Assembly: GCA_036794825.1 (NCBI GenBank)
Contig: DAIRGA010000029.1
Coordinates: 3,166 to 67,165 of the forward strand
Source: RZYY01 sp036794825
Lineage (GTDB): Bacteria > Bacteroidota > Bacteroidia > Bacteroidales > 4484-276
Direction of reading: 5' to 3'
Length of the DNA: 64,000 nucleotides
Position 1 is the stretch's first letter. Every line of letters starts with the position of its first letter. A model generated the notes under the pieces. The model searched no databases, was not told the origin of the DNA, and saw nothing but the letters and a program-made list of their open reading frames with translations. Made by a program: the position numbers and the translations under genes. Shown piece after piece: positions 35,373-43,949 of this stretch.

Positions 35373-36197
35373 ATGAAAAAAACAAACCTGCTTTTGGTTA
35401 CCATAATTATCCTGATGACCTTCGTGGCAGTGGCGCAACATGCCGACATTCCGGAACCACCAAATCCTCCCCGGCTGGTCAATGACTTTACAGGAGTGCT
35501 CAGCCAGTCTGAAGCAAGTAACCTGGAACGGAAGTTGGTGGCTTTCAATGATACTACTTCTACCCAGATTGCCATTGTCATGGTTAATGACCTAGCCGGT
35601 TACGACAAGGCTCAATACGCTGATCTTCTGGGCGAAAAATGGGGATTAGGCCACAAAGGGAAAAACAACGGTCTGGTGATTCTGGTCAAACCTAAGATCG
35701 GTAACTCGAAGGGGGAAGCTTTTATTGCAACTGGTTACGGGCTGGAAGGTCCTCTGCCCGATGCGGTGATTAAGCGACTGGTTGAGGATGAAATGATTCC
35801 AAGCTTTCGCGAAAACCGATACTACGAAGGCCTTGACCGGGTTACAGATGTCATTATGCAGTTAACTTCAGGAGAGTTTACTGCCGATGAATATTTGAGC
35901 GGACCACCACCTGCAGCGTTGATCGGCGCCCTCCTGCCTCTGATTTTTATTGTGATTTTCATCATCGTAGCAGGTTCGCGGAGTAAAAATATGAAACATT
36001 ACCAAGGCCATCGGAGCGATATCCCTCTTTGGACCACCTTATTTCTGGCCAGTCAGATGGGCAAACAAAGGGGTTCATGGGGCTCATTTTCTTCAGGTAG
36101 CGGATCCTTCGGTGGATTTGGAGGAGGCGGTGGCGGAGGTTTTGGCGGCTTCGGCGGTGGTAGCTTTGGTGGCGGAGGAGCCGGAGGAAGCTGGTAG
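35373..36197 (+). CDS. YgcG-type TPM membrane protein with Gly-rich tail
   Basis: A 274-residue protein with a signal peptide (about 1-22), a TPM domain (about 30-165, with NDFTGVLSQSEASNLERKL and GYGLEGPLPDAV), and one membrane segment near 187-207. It ends in a tail built from GGFGGGG-type repeats and GAGGSW. This order is typical of YgcG proteins next to lemA. The TPM domain should face the periplasm. The Gly/Ser/Phe tail is low-complexity and probably flexible. It ends the LemA-TPM-TPM set. Confidence 0.92.
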   Translation: MKKTNLLLVTIIILMTFVAVAQHADIPEPPNPPRLVNDFTGVLSQSEASNLERKLVAFNDTTSTQIAIVMVNDLAGYDKAQYADLLGEKWGLGHKGKNNGLVILVKPKIGNSKGEAFIATGYGLEGPLPDAVIKRLVEDEMIPSFRENRYYEGLDRVTDVIMQLTSGEFTADEYLSGPPPAALIGALLPLIFIVIFIIVAGSRSKNMKHYQGHRSDIPLWTTLFLASQMGKQRGSWGSFSSGSGSFGGFGGGGGGGFGGFGGGSFGGGGAGGSW

Positions 36198-36277
36198 TTG
36201 AAGTATCTCCCCGCTTCTTGGTTTGTTAATGTTTGGTTAAAATCATGATTTACTGACTTATTCTATTCTGATTGCAG

Positions 36278-36285
36278 TAATTTTG
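36278..36285 (+). promoter_or_regulatory. -7 promoter box for the GH19 gene
   Basis: TAATTTTG, an exact -7 match, 30 bases before the ATG at 36315. The -33 region (TTTACTGA) is only a partial match. Confidence 0.45.
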
Positions 36286-36314
36286 TCCCACTTTAACCTA
36301 AAAACATACAAACT

Positions 36315-37145
36315 ATGCAATTAAAATCAGGATCAACAGGCGAAGATGTAAAAAAGCTCCAGGCAAAGCTGGGTATTCCAGCCAGTGGCATTTTTGATCT
36401 CAACACCGAAAACAAGGTGAAACAATGGCAGATGAACAACAGACTGCCAGCTACGGGTATTATAGATCAGGCCACCTGGAACAGGATATTTGGCCTGGCT
36501 GTCAATGTTTCACCGGCAGCGCCGCCACCGCACCAGGCAGCCTCTTCTTTCAAACTCGACAAATTGAAGGGGAAAATACCAGATGCAGTAATCAGTCAGA
36601 TTCCCGATACAGCAGCGAAATTCGAGATAATAACACCCCTAAGGCTGGCGCATTTTCTTGCTCAATGTGGCCACGAAAGCGGCGGGTTCAAATTGGTTTA
36701 TGAGAATCTTAACTATTCGGTGGAGGGTCTGCTAAAGATTTTTGGTAAGTATTTCACCAGGGAACAAGCTGAACAATACGCCCGCAAACCCGAAAAAATA
36801 GGCGCCCGCGTATATGCCGGAAGGATGGGAAATGGCGACGAAGCCAGCGGCGAAGGCTATCGCTACAGAGGCCGGGGTTATATTCAACTCACCGGAAAAG
36901 ACAACTATCGTGCATTCACCAGATTTATCGGCGAAGACACGGTGGCCAATCCCGACCTTGTGGCCACCAAATACCCTATGGCATCGGCAGGTTTCTATTT
37001 TCAGACCCGCAAAATCTGGACTACCTGTGACAAAGGCGCCACCGACCAAATTGTGAAAGAGGTTACCCGGTTGGTAAATGGCGGCGAAATCGGCTTGCCT
37101 GACCGTATCAAACACTTTCAGGAGTATTACAATTTGCTGAAATAA
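36315..37145 (+). CDS. Peptidoglycan-binding GH19 family enzyme (lysozyme/chitinase-like)
   Basis: The 276-residue protein begins with a peptidoglycan-binding_1 domain (about 1-60, GSTGEDVKKLQAKLGIPASG), a Pro/Ala linker, and a GH19 catalytic domain (about 85-275). The catalytic Glu lies in AQCGHESGGF, and RYRGRGYIQLTGKDNY is the family hallmark. It should cleave peptidoglycan or chitin-like glycans. There is no signal peptide; such proteins resemble phage endolysins, but no phage genes are near. Release could be by lysis or an unusual export route. It stands alone with its own -7 box. Confidence 0.88.
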   Translation: MQLKSGSTGEDVKKLQAKLGIPASGIFDLNTENKVKQWQMNNRLPATGIIDQATWNRIFGLAVNVSPAAPPPHQAASSFKLDKLKGKIPDAVISQIPDTAAKFEIITPLRLAHFLAQCGHESGGFKLVYENLNYSVEGLLKIFGKYFTREQAEQYARKPEKIGARVYAGRMGNGDEASGEGYRYRGRGYIQLTGKDNYRAFTRFIGEDTVANPDLVATKYPMASAGFYFQTRKIWTTCDKGATDQIVKEVTRLVNGGEIGLPDRIKHFQEYYNLLK

Positions 37146-37242
37146 AAAGCGGTGGTTCAAATCCCTTAATTCATGAATGGGCGGGGTTGTTCGTAAAAAA
37201 GTATTGGTGTCAATTGTTACTATTTTGTGACCCTTTTAAAAG

Positions 37243-37278
37243 AAAAAGCCCTGTAATCTACTGATTACAAGGCTTTTT
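37243..37278 (-). terminator. Intrinsic terminator after tRNA-Leu
   Basis: AAAAAGCC (37243-37250) pairs with GGCTTTTT (37271-37278) and TGTAATC with GATTACA inside. The stem is near-symmetrical, so it may stop transcription in both directions; it directly abuts the CCA end of the tRNA. Confidence 0.8.
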
Positions 37279-37364
37279 GGTGCCCAGAACAGGAATCGAA
37301 CCTGCACACCCTTGCGAGTACTAGTCCCTGAAACTAGCGCGTCTACCAGTTCCGCCACCTGGGC
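37278..37364 (-). tRNA. tRNA-Leu (anticodon CAG)
   Basis: An 87-base class II tRNA on the minus strand. The acceptor arm GCCCAGG pairs with the 3' strand, the anticodon stem CTAGT/ACTAG encloses loop TTCAGGG (anticodon CAG), a long variable arm follows, the T loop reads TTCGATT, and the CCA end is encoded. It decodes CUG. Confidence 0.96.
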
Positions 37365-37425
37365 ATTTTTGAGGCGGCAAAAGTAATGGAAATTATTTTC
37401 CGCCGCTCAAAATTCTCAGAATTTT

Positions 37426-37917
37426 TTAATGATGGTGATGTCCGTGCGGGCCATGGGCATGCCCGTGTGCGATCTCTTCGGCTGTAGCATCGCGCAATTC
37501 CATAACCTCAACATCAAAATGAAGGGTTTGACCGGCAAGAGGATGATTACCGTCCAGAACTACCTCATCTTCGGTAACCTCTACCACACTTAATAACATA
37601 GGAGGTTCGTTTTCAGCCAGTTGCCCGCGCACCTGAACGCCCACCTGGATGCTTTCAGGATCGGCAAAGTTAGAACGACTTACATTGAAAACCAGGTCTT
37701 TATCGTGATGACCATAAGCCAGTTCGGGCTGCACGGTAACTTTAAAAGTGTCTTTCACTGATTTTCCTTCTAGTTCAGCTTCCAGTCCGGGAATGATGTT
37801 TCCGTGGCCATGCAGGTAGGAGAGAGGGTCGCCACCCGACGAAGTGTCGAGCACTTTGTTTTCGTCGCCGGTCAGTGTGTAATGAATGCCAACGACTTTG
37901 TCTTTTGTAATTTTCAT
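37426..37917 (-). CDS. SlyD-like FKBP peptidyl-prolyl isomerase with His-rich tail
   Basis: A 163-residue protein of the SlyD type: an FKBP domain split by an insert-in-flap (YLHGHGNIIPGLEAELEGK, then PELAYGHHDKDLVF), and a C-terminal tail GHAHGPHGHHHH. The isomerase acts on proline bonds in folding proteins; the His tail probably binds nickel or other metals, as in SlyD. No signal peptide, so cytoplasmic. No nickel-enzyme genes are nearby. Substrate range is unknown. Confidence 0.93.
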   Translation of the reverse strand: MKITKDKVVGIHYTLTGDENKVLDTSSGGDPLSYLHGHGNIIPGLEAELEGKSVKDTFKVTVQPELAYGHHDKDLVFNVSRSNFADPESIQVGVQVRGQLAENEPPMLLSVVEVTEDEVVLDGNHPLAGQTLHFDVEVMELRDATAEEIAHGHAHGPHGHHHH

Positions 37918-38007
37918 GCTAAGATTTATGATTTAAACGGGAGCCTGATTATTTAATTTGGTCTCCGATAGTTTTGACCATGCACTTACGTCAGGAATGG
38001 CTTTTTA

Positions 38008-38039
38008 TTGCTGCAACTTGGCAATTTTGAATATTTTTG
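38008..38039 (+). promoter_or_regulatory. Promoter for the PKD lipoprotein
   Basis: TTG at 38008-38010, 21 bases, then TATTTTTG (38032-38039), an exact -7 element. The start lies about 20 bases before the ATG. Confidence 0.5.
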
Positions 38040-38065
38040 CCAGTGAATCTCTTATTTAAACTTAC

Positions 38066-38392
38066 ATGAAAAAAACACTATTTGCTGGTTTGATAATGAT
38101 TGCCCTCCTTTGGTCAGCTTGTGATAAAGATGAGGACAGCAAGGAGCTGAAGGCTGCTTTTGCCTGGGAACTGACTACAGATCCTGGGAAAGTAAAGTTT
38201 ACCAACCAGAGCACCAATGCAATTTCGTACGAATGGGATTACGATGATGGCACTTCGAGTACAATGGCCAATCCCACAAAGACCTACAACCAAAACGGCG
38301 CCTACATCGTAACGCTGAAGGCTTTTGGCTCGTCGGGAACAAATTCGGTGAAAGATACCGTGATTGTGAACAACGTCACAATGCCCAATTAA
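38066..38392 (+). CDS. Small PKD-domain lipoprotein
   Basis: A 108-residue lipoprotein (lipobox WSAC, C19) with a single PKD-type immunoglobulin fold: FTNQSTNAISYEWDYDDG is followed by the typical PTKTYNQNGAYIVTLKA. It should be anchored to a membrane and face outward; PKD domains usually mediate protein or glycan contacts. It is a single-domain protein without enzymatic motifs. A long hairpin terminator follows. Partner unknown. Confidence 0.85.
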   Translation: MKKTLFAGLIMIALLWSACDKDEDSKELKAAFAWELTTDPGKVKFTNQSTNAISYEWDYDDGTSSTMANPTKTYNQNGAYIVTLKAFGSSGTNSVKDTVIVNNVTMPN

Positions 38393-38410
38393 TGGGCTTT
38401 CCGGGAGAAA

Positions 38411-38478
38411 AAGAAAACCGCTGAGATCTGAGGGATTGCAGGTAAAACCTGACCTTCCGGCAGCTCTGCGGTTTTCTT
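38411..38478. terminator. Shared bidirectional terminator
   Basis: AAGAAAACCGC (38411-38421) pairs with GCGGTTTTCTT (38468-38478), eleven pairs; inside is a small hairpin CAGGT/ACCTG. It lies between the convergent PKD lipoprotein and phosphohexomutase genes and can serve both. Confidence 0.7.
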
Positions 38479-38486
38479 TGTAAAGG

Positions 38487-40232
38487 TTAATCCCTTAGCT
38501 TGAGGTCTTTGATGACGTTTTCGATCTTCTCGTCCAGTTGTTTGTTCATCGCCTCGTAGTCGCTGCGATCTTTCAATTGGCCTTTTACTCCGAAATAAAA
38601 CTTTATTTTGGGTTCGGTTCCTGAGGGTCTCATGCTGATTTTTGTGCCATCGGCAGTGAAAAACTGCAGGACGTTGGATGCCGGCAGATCAATTTTGGAT
38701 TCTGTTTTCGTTCGCAGATCAAAAGCCTTGCCGGTAAGGTAGTCCTTGATTAGAACCACATCGCTTTTGTTAATCTGTTTAGGCGGGGTTTTTCTGAAAT
38801 TTTCCATCATCTTCTGAATCTCCTCAGCGCCGGTTTTCCCTTTCTTAGTAATAGAAATCAGGCTCTCCTTGTAGAATCCGAATTCGAGATAGATATCAAT
38901 TAGCAATTCCAAAAAGGTTTTCCGCTGATTGGCAGCCCATGCGGCGATTTCGGCAAGCATCGCACATGACGAAACAGCATCCTTGTCCCTGATAAAGTCT
39001 CCAATCATGAATCCATAACTCTCTTCGCCACCTCCGATAAAGGTCTTCTTGCCCTCATTATTCCGGATAATTTCGGCAATCCACTTAAAACCTGTAAGCA
39101 CATCGTAGCACTCAACGCCGTATTTGTTGGCAATATCCATCAGCAATTCAGAGGTAACAATCGTTTTGACGATATATTCCGATCCTGTAATTTTTCCTTT
39201 TTTGTGCCACAAATTGAGCAGATAGTAGGTGAGAATGGCTGCGGTTTGATTGCCATTAAGCAGAACATAGTGATCGTTCAGATCTTTTACTGCAACTCCT
39301 ACGCGGTCAGCATCAGGGTCGGTAGCCATCACGAGGTCGGCATCCACCTTACGGGCTTTTTCAATGGCCATTTGAAGCGCTGCCGGTTCTTCCGGATTTG
39401 GCGAATGCAGGGTTGGGAAAGTAGGATCGTTGATGTCCTGCTGATATACTCTGAACACATTTTCGAATCCATAGCGCTCTAAAGCGGCTGGCACAAGCTT
39501 TACGCCAGCGCCATGGAGAGGAGTGTAAACAATTCCCAACTCTGACTGGCGCTTGTTAGAGCCCGGCGAGAGTGACAGTTTTTCTACTTCAGCCAGGTAT
39601 GCGTCGTCAATTTCAGCTCCGATGAGCTGGATATTTTTCTTTACCCCTTTGAATTTTACCTCTTCCACTTTAATCTTTTCGACTTCAGCAATTACATTTT
39701 TGTCGTGCGGCGGGATCATTTGCGCACCATCGCTCCAATAAGCTTTGTAACCATTGTACTCTTTAGGGTTGTGCGAAGCGGTAATCATCACGCCGGTATG
39801 GCATTTCAAATGCCTGACGGCAAACGAGAGTTCAGGGGTTGGCCTGAGTTCGTCGAAAAGAAAGACTTTGAAGCCGTTGGCTGAAAGGACATCGGCGGTA
39901 ACCTGAGCAAAAAAATCGCTTTTTTGTCTGTTGTCAAAGGAAATGGCAGCGCGGTACTCTTTCTCTCCGGGGAAGGCTTTTTTGATGTAATTGGCCAATC
40001 CCTGGGTTGCCATCCCAACAGTATATTTGTTCATCCTGTTGGTTCCAACACCAATTACCCCACGCAGCCCGCCGGTTCCAAATTCGAGGTTACGATAAAA
40101 TGAATCAGACAGTTCGTCGGGATTGTTTTCCATCAGATCCCTGATGGACTCTTTGGTCTGAGTATCATAATTTCCTTCGAGCCAACTATTGGCTACTTCT
40201 AGTGCTTTCGGATCAATCTTCTTTTTTTCCAT
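38487..40232 (-). CDS. Phosphoglucomutase / phosphomannomutase
   Basis: A 581-residue alpha-D-phosphohexomutase that interconverts hexose 1- and 6-phosphates. The phospho-serine loop is VMITASHNPKEYNGYK, the Mg-binding loop DPDADRVG, the sugar-binding loop GGEESYGF, and the phosphate-binding loop RPSGTEPKIKFY. The size and GGEESYGF loop fit the PGM2-like branch, which can act on glucose, mannose or pentose phosphates; precise substrate is open. It could link the glycogen and alpha-glucan genes to glycolysis. It lies 5 bases after the repeat-built T9SS protein gene. Confidence 0.93.
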   Translation of the reverse strand: MEKKKIDPKALEVANSWLEGNYDTQTKESIRDLMENNPDELSDSFYRNLEFGTGGLRGVIGVGTNRMNKYTVGMATQGLANYIKKAFPGEKEYRAAISFDNRQKSDFFAQVTADVLSANGFKVFLFDELRPTPELSFAVRHLKCHTGVMITASHNPKEYNGYKAYWSDGAQMIPPHDKNVIAEVEKIKVEEVKFKGVKKNIQLIGAEIDDAYLAEVEKLSLSPGSNKRQSELGIVYTPLHGAGVKLVPAALERYGFENVFRVYQQDINDPTFPTLHSPNPEEPAALQMAIEKARKVDADLVMATDPDADRVGVAVKDLNDHYVLLNGNQTAAILTYYLLNLWHKKGKITGSEYIVKTIVTSELLMDIANKYGVECYDVLTGFKWIAEIIRNNEGKKTFIGGGEESYGFMIGDFIRDKDAVSSCAMLAEIAAWAANQRKTFLELLIDIYLEFGFYKESLISITKKGKTGAEEIQKMMENFRKTPPKQINKSDVVLIKDYLTGKAFDLRTKTESKIDLPASNVLQFFTADGTKISMRPSGTEPKIKFYFGVKGQLKDRSDYEAMNKQLDEKIENVIKDLKLRD

Positions 40233-40237
40233 GATTA

Positions 40238-41770
40238 TCAGTTTTTTATGATTTTCTTAGTATAGATTATGTTTTTGTTTTCGATTTTGATGAAATACAT
40301 GCCGGGAGCCAGGTCGCTGAAGTAAATTTCAACGTTGACCCCCGCTTTTATTTCAATACTTTCATTTAACATCATTTTTCCCATAACATTGAAAACTGAG
40401 ATAGAACATCCAGGTAAGTCTTCCTCACTGGTTAGCTTCATAACTTCATTCACCGGATTCGGACTTATCATAAATCCTGAATTTTTTCCAAGCGTATGAA
40501 TCCCTATCAGCGTATCCCTAATTTCAAAACTTTGAGGCAGAATGATTACTCCGTCTATTTCATCGTAAATTTGCAGGTCGTAAAGGCCGGGCCAAAACCA
40601 GTCAGGAATTGAGAATCCGACTGTCAGGCTTGTGTCGTTGGCCGGAACAACGTCTCCGTAGCTTGTCATAAATGAATTGTCTGGATTGGTTAGCCAAGCA
40701 TAGGTTAAATTGGTGTTCAAAAACCATGTATTGACGGTTTCGATCTGGACAATAAAATATTCTTCTTTGTATGCAAAGTCAGGCTGGATGGAAACAATTT
40801 GCGGCGGGTAAGGGTTGTTCAGGATCAGGAAGCCGTTTGGCAAAGTAATCTGGCCATAAAGATCGGTGTAAATATTGAGATTATAGTATCCCATCTGCAA
40901 CGTGTACGGCAGAAGCGAATTGATGTGAAGCTGAGTGTTGGTGATGACTTCACTGTTTTCGAAACTGTGCAGAATGCCAAACCTTTCAATTTCAGCATTA
41001 ATATACCCACAATTGAGTAGTTGCGTATTTTCGAAAAAAACATCCAAATCTGCCCACGTTCCGTTAACTGAATTATCTGGAACAACCGAAGTAATTGCGG
41101 GTGCAAGCCCTTCGAGCAGCAGAAAACCGGAAGGCAAGGTAAGTGTTCCGTCGAGTTGGTTCACCGTGTTAACATCATAGTAGCCAGGCTGATGCCAGAA
41201 TCCGAAGGTAAAATTGGCTTCCAAAGTATTATTGCTCAATGTATTGTAAGAATTCGGACCAATAGTTTCGGAACCCTGACTGAACCATACAAAGGTGCCT
41301 GTACCTGCCTGAAAATTAGTGTTTTGCCCGGATATCAGCAAGCTGAGTGTTTGACCTTGGGTTGCCTGATTTGGCGCTACCCCGGTAAGGTAGGGTGGGT
41401 CAGGGTTTGGCATTAATTCAAATGCATCAAACATAAACAACTGGCCGTCAATGGAATTAACAGCTGCAACATCATAACTCCCGGCTGGCAGATCATTTGA
41501 AAGCATGAAATCGCCCGACATCATGGTGTTGCTGCTGATGTTGATATTCTGAGGATAAATCATTGTGGAAGTTGCCTGTTGCAGCCAGAAAGAAGTACCT
41601 GTAGCCTGCTGAAAATTTGTGTTTTGTCCCGAAAGAGTGAGTGTGAGCTGCTGCCCCTTTTGACCAGACGATGGTTGAAGATTGATAAGAGATTGTCCCT
41701 GCAATGTATTAAAAATCATCACCAGGGTTGGAAATATCAGGCTGAAAATACGTCTGGGTGAGGTTTTCAT
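40238..41770 (-). CDS. T9SS-exported protein built from TIG-like repeats
   Basis: This 510-residue protein has a signal peptide (about 1-25), four repeats of about 95 residues, and a type IX secretion C-terminal domain (about 430-510: SPNPVNEVMKLTS to YTKKIIKN). Each repeat ends with a similar block: AGSYDVAAVNSIDGQL, PGYYDVNTVNQLDGTL, MGYYNLNIYTDLYGQI, PGLYDLQIYDEIDGVI. Repeats 1 and 2 are closest, sharing LSGQNTNFQ-type starts. The fold is probably immunoglobulin-like (IPT/TIG). It should end up on the cell surface as an adhesin or scaffold. Its role next to the phosphohexomutase is unclear. Confidence 0.82.
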   Translation of the reverse strand: MKTSPRRIFSLIFPTLVMIFNTLQGQSLINLQPSSGQKGQQLTLTLSGQNTNFQQATGTSFWLQQATSTMIYPQNINISSNTMMSGDFMLSNDLPAGSYDVAAVNSIDGQLFMFDAFELMPNPDPPYLTGVAPNQATQGQTLSLLISGQNTNFQAGTGTFVWFSQGSETIGPNSYNTLSNNTLEANFTFGFWHQPGYYDVNTVNQLDGTLTLPSGFLLLEGLAPAITSVVPDNSVNGTWADLDVFFENTQLLNCGYINAEIERFGILHSFENSEVITNTQLHINSLLPYTLQMGYYNLNIYTDLYGQITLPNGFLILNNPYPPQIVSIQPDFAYKEEYFIVQIETVNTWFLNTNLTYAWLTNPDNSFMTSYGDVVPANDTSLTVGFSIPDWFWPGLYDLQIYDEIDGVIILPQSFEIRDTLIGIHTLGKNSGFMISPNPVNEVMKLTSEEDLPGCSISVFNVMGKMMLNESIEIKAGVNVEIYFSDLAPGMYFIKIENKNIIYTKKIIKN

Positions 41771-41818
41771 TTGAACTCAAATTGATTGATCGAAATGCGA
41801 TATGTCAAAATTCAGAAA

Positions 41819-41826
41819 CAAAAGTA
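41819..41826 (-). promoter_or_regulatory. -7 promoter box for the T9SS repeat protein
   Basis: On the minus strand TACTTTTG, an exact -7 match, about 55 bases before the ATG at 41770. Confidence 0.45.
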
Positions 41827-41857
41827 GTTAAATCTCTCTCCGTACAGCTAAAAAAAA

Positions 41858-43942
41858 TCAATTTGGCTGGGAGAGATATTTATTTCTCAGCAACTCAGCT
41901 CTTTCGGTGCTGATGGATTGGTCAACCTTCTCCAGCATATATATGGATTCGATGACCAGGCGCCTTTCCAGTTCGATGCTGTCGGCTATTGCCTGTTCAA
42001 AAACCTTTACCATCCAGTCTTCAGAATTTCTTATTCTTTGCAGTGTGATGTTCAGGTCGTGGTCGTCAATCTTTCTCCTCAAAGTCTCCACGCGTTTATA
42101 GGTCAATTGCGCAATCAGGTTGCGGTAGTGAGGATGGCTTTGAGCATTTTGAATTTTTCGTAGAACAAGGTAACATGAATCCTGTTTTTCGCTTAGAAAG
42201 TAAATCACCGCCAGATTCATGGAAGCATCAGTGAAATCCGGGGAAATCTTCGCTGCTTTTTTGTAAAGGTTGATAGCTGACTGCAATTCGCCAGCAAAGC
42301 CGTAACTGGTGGCGAGGTTGTTGATTGTGTGCAGATGGTTGGGATTCGCCCGATAAGCTGCCTTGAAATCAGCCAGCGCTTTTTCCTGATTCCCAATGTT
42401 GTACCAGCCTAAACCGCTGTACCAGCGCAGCGGGGTAGAAGTAGGATCGAGCCTGGAGAAAAACCCTTCTGCTTCCTGAACCTCGCTGATCATTTTATTC
42501 CATTCGCTTTTAGAACGATGAATGAATGCTTTACGGGTGTGAATCTCGCTTCTGAGCCTGATCGTACCGATATATCCGGTCAAAACGATGAATGGCAAAA
42601 GCAGCAGGAGACCTTTCACTGCACTGCGTCTGTGGACTGGATTTTCAGCCATTTCACCTGATCTGCTGAAAATCAAACCAAAAGCGATTGCTAAAAAAAC
42701 CGACTGGTCCGGTCGTTCCTTTGGGAAACTAAATGTTGCAATCACGAGATAGCCAGCCAGTAAAACCAGCAGCATCATTGCAAGTCGTCTACTGGCTAAA
42801 TCAGGTGAGGTGCGGATGGTTTTGATGATCGCTATTACAGCCCACACAAAAAAAGAGAGATAAGCAAGGAATCCAAAGAGGCCGTTTTCGGCCAAAACCC
42901 AAATGAAGTCGTTATGTGGCCTTTGAAAAATTACGACTCCATCCGCCGACCTCAATCTATCCGTGCCATAAGCTGGTAATAATATCTTCCAATTGCCGGT
43001 ACCGACGCCCGTCAGGGGATGGTCGAGGAACATCTCAAACGATTTTTCCCACAAGATAACCCTTTCCAGCGCTGAGCCATAGTTGTAGTTTTCGGTTATA
43101 TCGGTCTGCTTTTTCAAGGTTATAAGGTCACTCATCCTGCTGTAAACCGCTACAGCCAATACTACCACGATTACACCACCTGCAATCAGAAAGGATATTT
43201 TTTTGCGCAATCCGGCATTTATCTCAAGAGATTTTGACCAGATCAATCCTGCTGAGATTAATACTATTAGCTGCACCAACAAAGCAACCCAAACAGATCT
43301 GACGAGCAAAATTGTGATCAGGAAGACAGAAATGCCAAAAAGCAAATAGAACATGAACCGAAGCCACCCTTTGTGAAGATAAGCGCCTGAAATCAAAAGC
43401 GGTAAGGTAAGCAGAAGCATCTCCGAAAACATATTTCGGTGAGCCAGAACACTTCTTACAAGATAAGAGGCTTGATGATCGAACAGAATTTCGCCAGTCA
43501 GATTAAACAATTGAAAAATGCCCGAGCCTGCAATGACTGCTGAATAGACCAGGAATGCCGGAAGAAGTATCCTGGTGACGCCTTTATTCTGCTGAAAAAT
43601 AAACATCGAAACCAGGAACAAGCCGAAATACAATAACGACCGGCTCCAATCCCAGAGCGCTTCACCCAGGTTGATCGCATTGATAATTGAAATAGCAGAA
43701 AAAAGAAGGTAAGTAAGATAAAAGGCGATAAAAACCCTTGCCTCATTACTGATAATGAATGTTTTGTCCTTTGAATTGATAAGGATCAGACTGAACATTG
43801 CCAGGAGAAAAACCGAAATAAAAATCGTCCTGGCAGGCAGCACCGGATCCAGCGCAGCATTGCTGTTAATCAATGGCATAATGGCAACCATCATTAGCAG
43901 CAATCCGGTTAGAGTCTGATGAATGGTTTTATTAACCGCCAT
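41858..43942 (-). CDS. O-antigen ligase family protein with TPR tail
   Basis: A 694-residue membrane protein with about twelve membrane segments (residues 10-470) of the Wzy_C/O-antigen ligase family. The large periplasmic loop ends with QRPHNDFIWVLAENGLFGFL, where the His-Asn pair is the conserved site. A C-terminal extension of about 200 residues includes two TPR repeats (EKALADFKAAYRANPNHL, LQSAINLYKKAAKISPDFTD). It should ligate or polymerise surface glycans in the inner membrane. The ATG at 43942 (MAVNKTIHQ) leaves a 7-base gap to rfbD; the frame opens to 43978 but would overlap it. Confidence 0.88.
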   Translation of the reverse strand: MAVNKTIHQTLTGLLLMMVAIMPLINSNAALDPVLPARTIFISVFLLAMFSLILINSKDKTFIISNEARVFIAFYLTYLLFSAISIINAINLGEALWDWSRSLLYFGLFLVSMFIFQQNKGVTRILLPAFLVYSAVIAGSGIFQLFNLTGEILFDHQASYLVRSVLAHRNMFSEMLLLTLPLLISGAYLHKGWLRFMFYLLFGISVFLITILLVRSVWVALLVQLIVLISAGLIWSKSLEINAGLRKKISFLIAGGVIVVVLAVAVYSRMSDLITLKKQTDITENYNYGSALERVILWEKSFEMFLDHPLTGVGTGNWKILLPAYGTDRLRSADGVVIFQRPHNDFIWVLAENGLFGFLAYLSFFVWAVIAIIKTIRTSPDLASRRLAMMLLVLLAGYLVIATFSFPKERPDQSVFLAIAFGLIFSRSGEMAENPVHRRSAVKGLLLLLPFIVLTGYIGTIRLRSEIHTRKAFIHRSKSEWNKMISEVQEAEGFFSRLDPTSTPLRWYSGLGWYNIGNQEKALADFKAAYRANPNHLHTINNLATSYGFAGELQSAINLYKKAAKISPDFTDASMNLAVIYFLSEKQDSCYLVLRKIQNAQSHPHYRNLIAQLTYKRVETLRRKIDDHDLNITLQRIRNSEDWMVKVFEQAIADSIELERRLVIESIYMLEKVDQSISTERAELLRNKYLSQPN

Positions 43943-43949
43943 GTAATCT

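Noticed and set aside
36315..37145. Prophage remnant around the GH19 enzyme
   Set aside because: Neighbouring genes are ordinary chromosomal ones and no holin, integrase or structural gene is present.
37278..37364. tRNA-Leu as an integration site
   Set aside because: No integrase and no direct repeat of the tRNA end found nearby.
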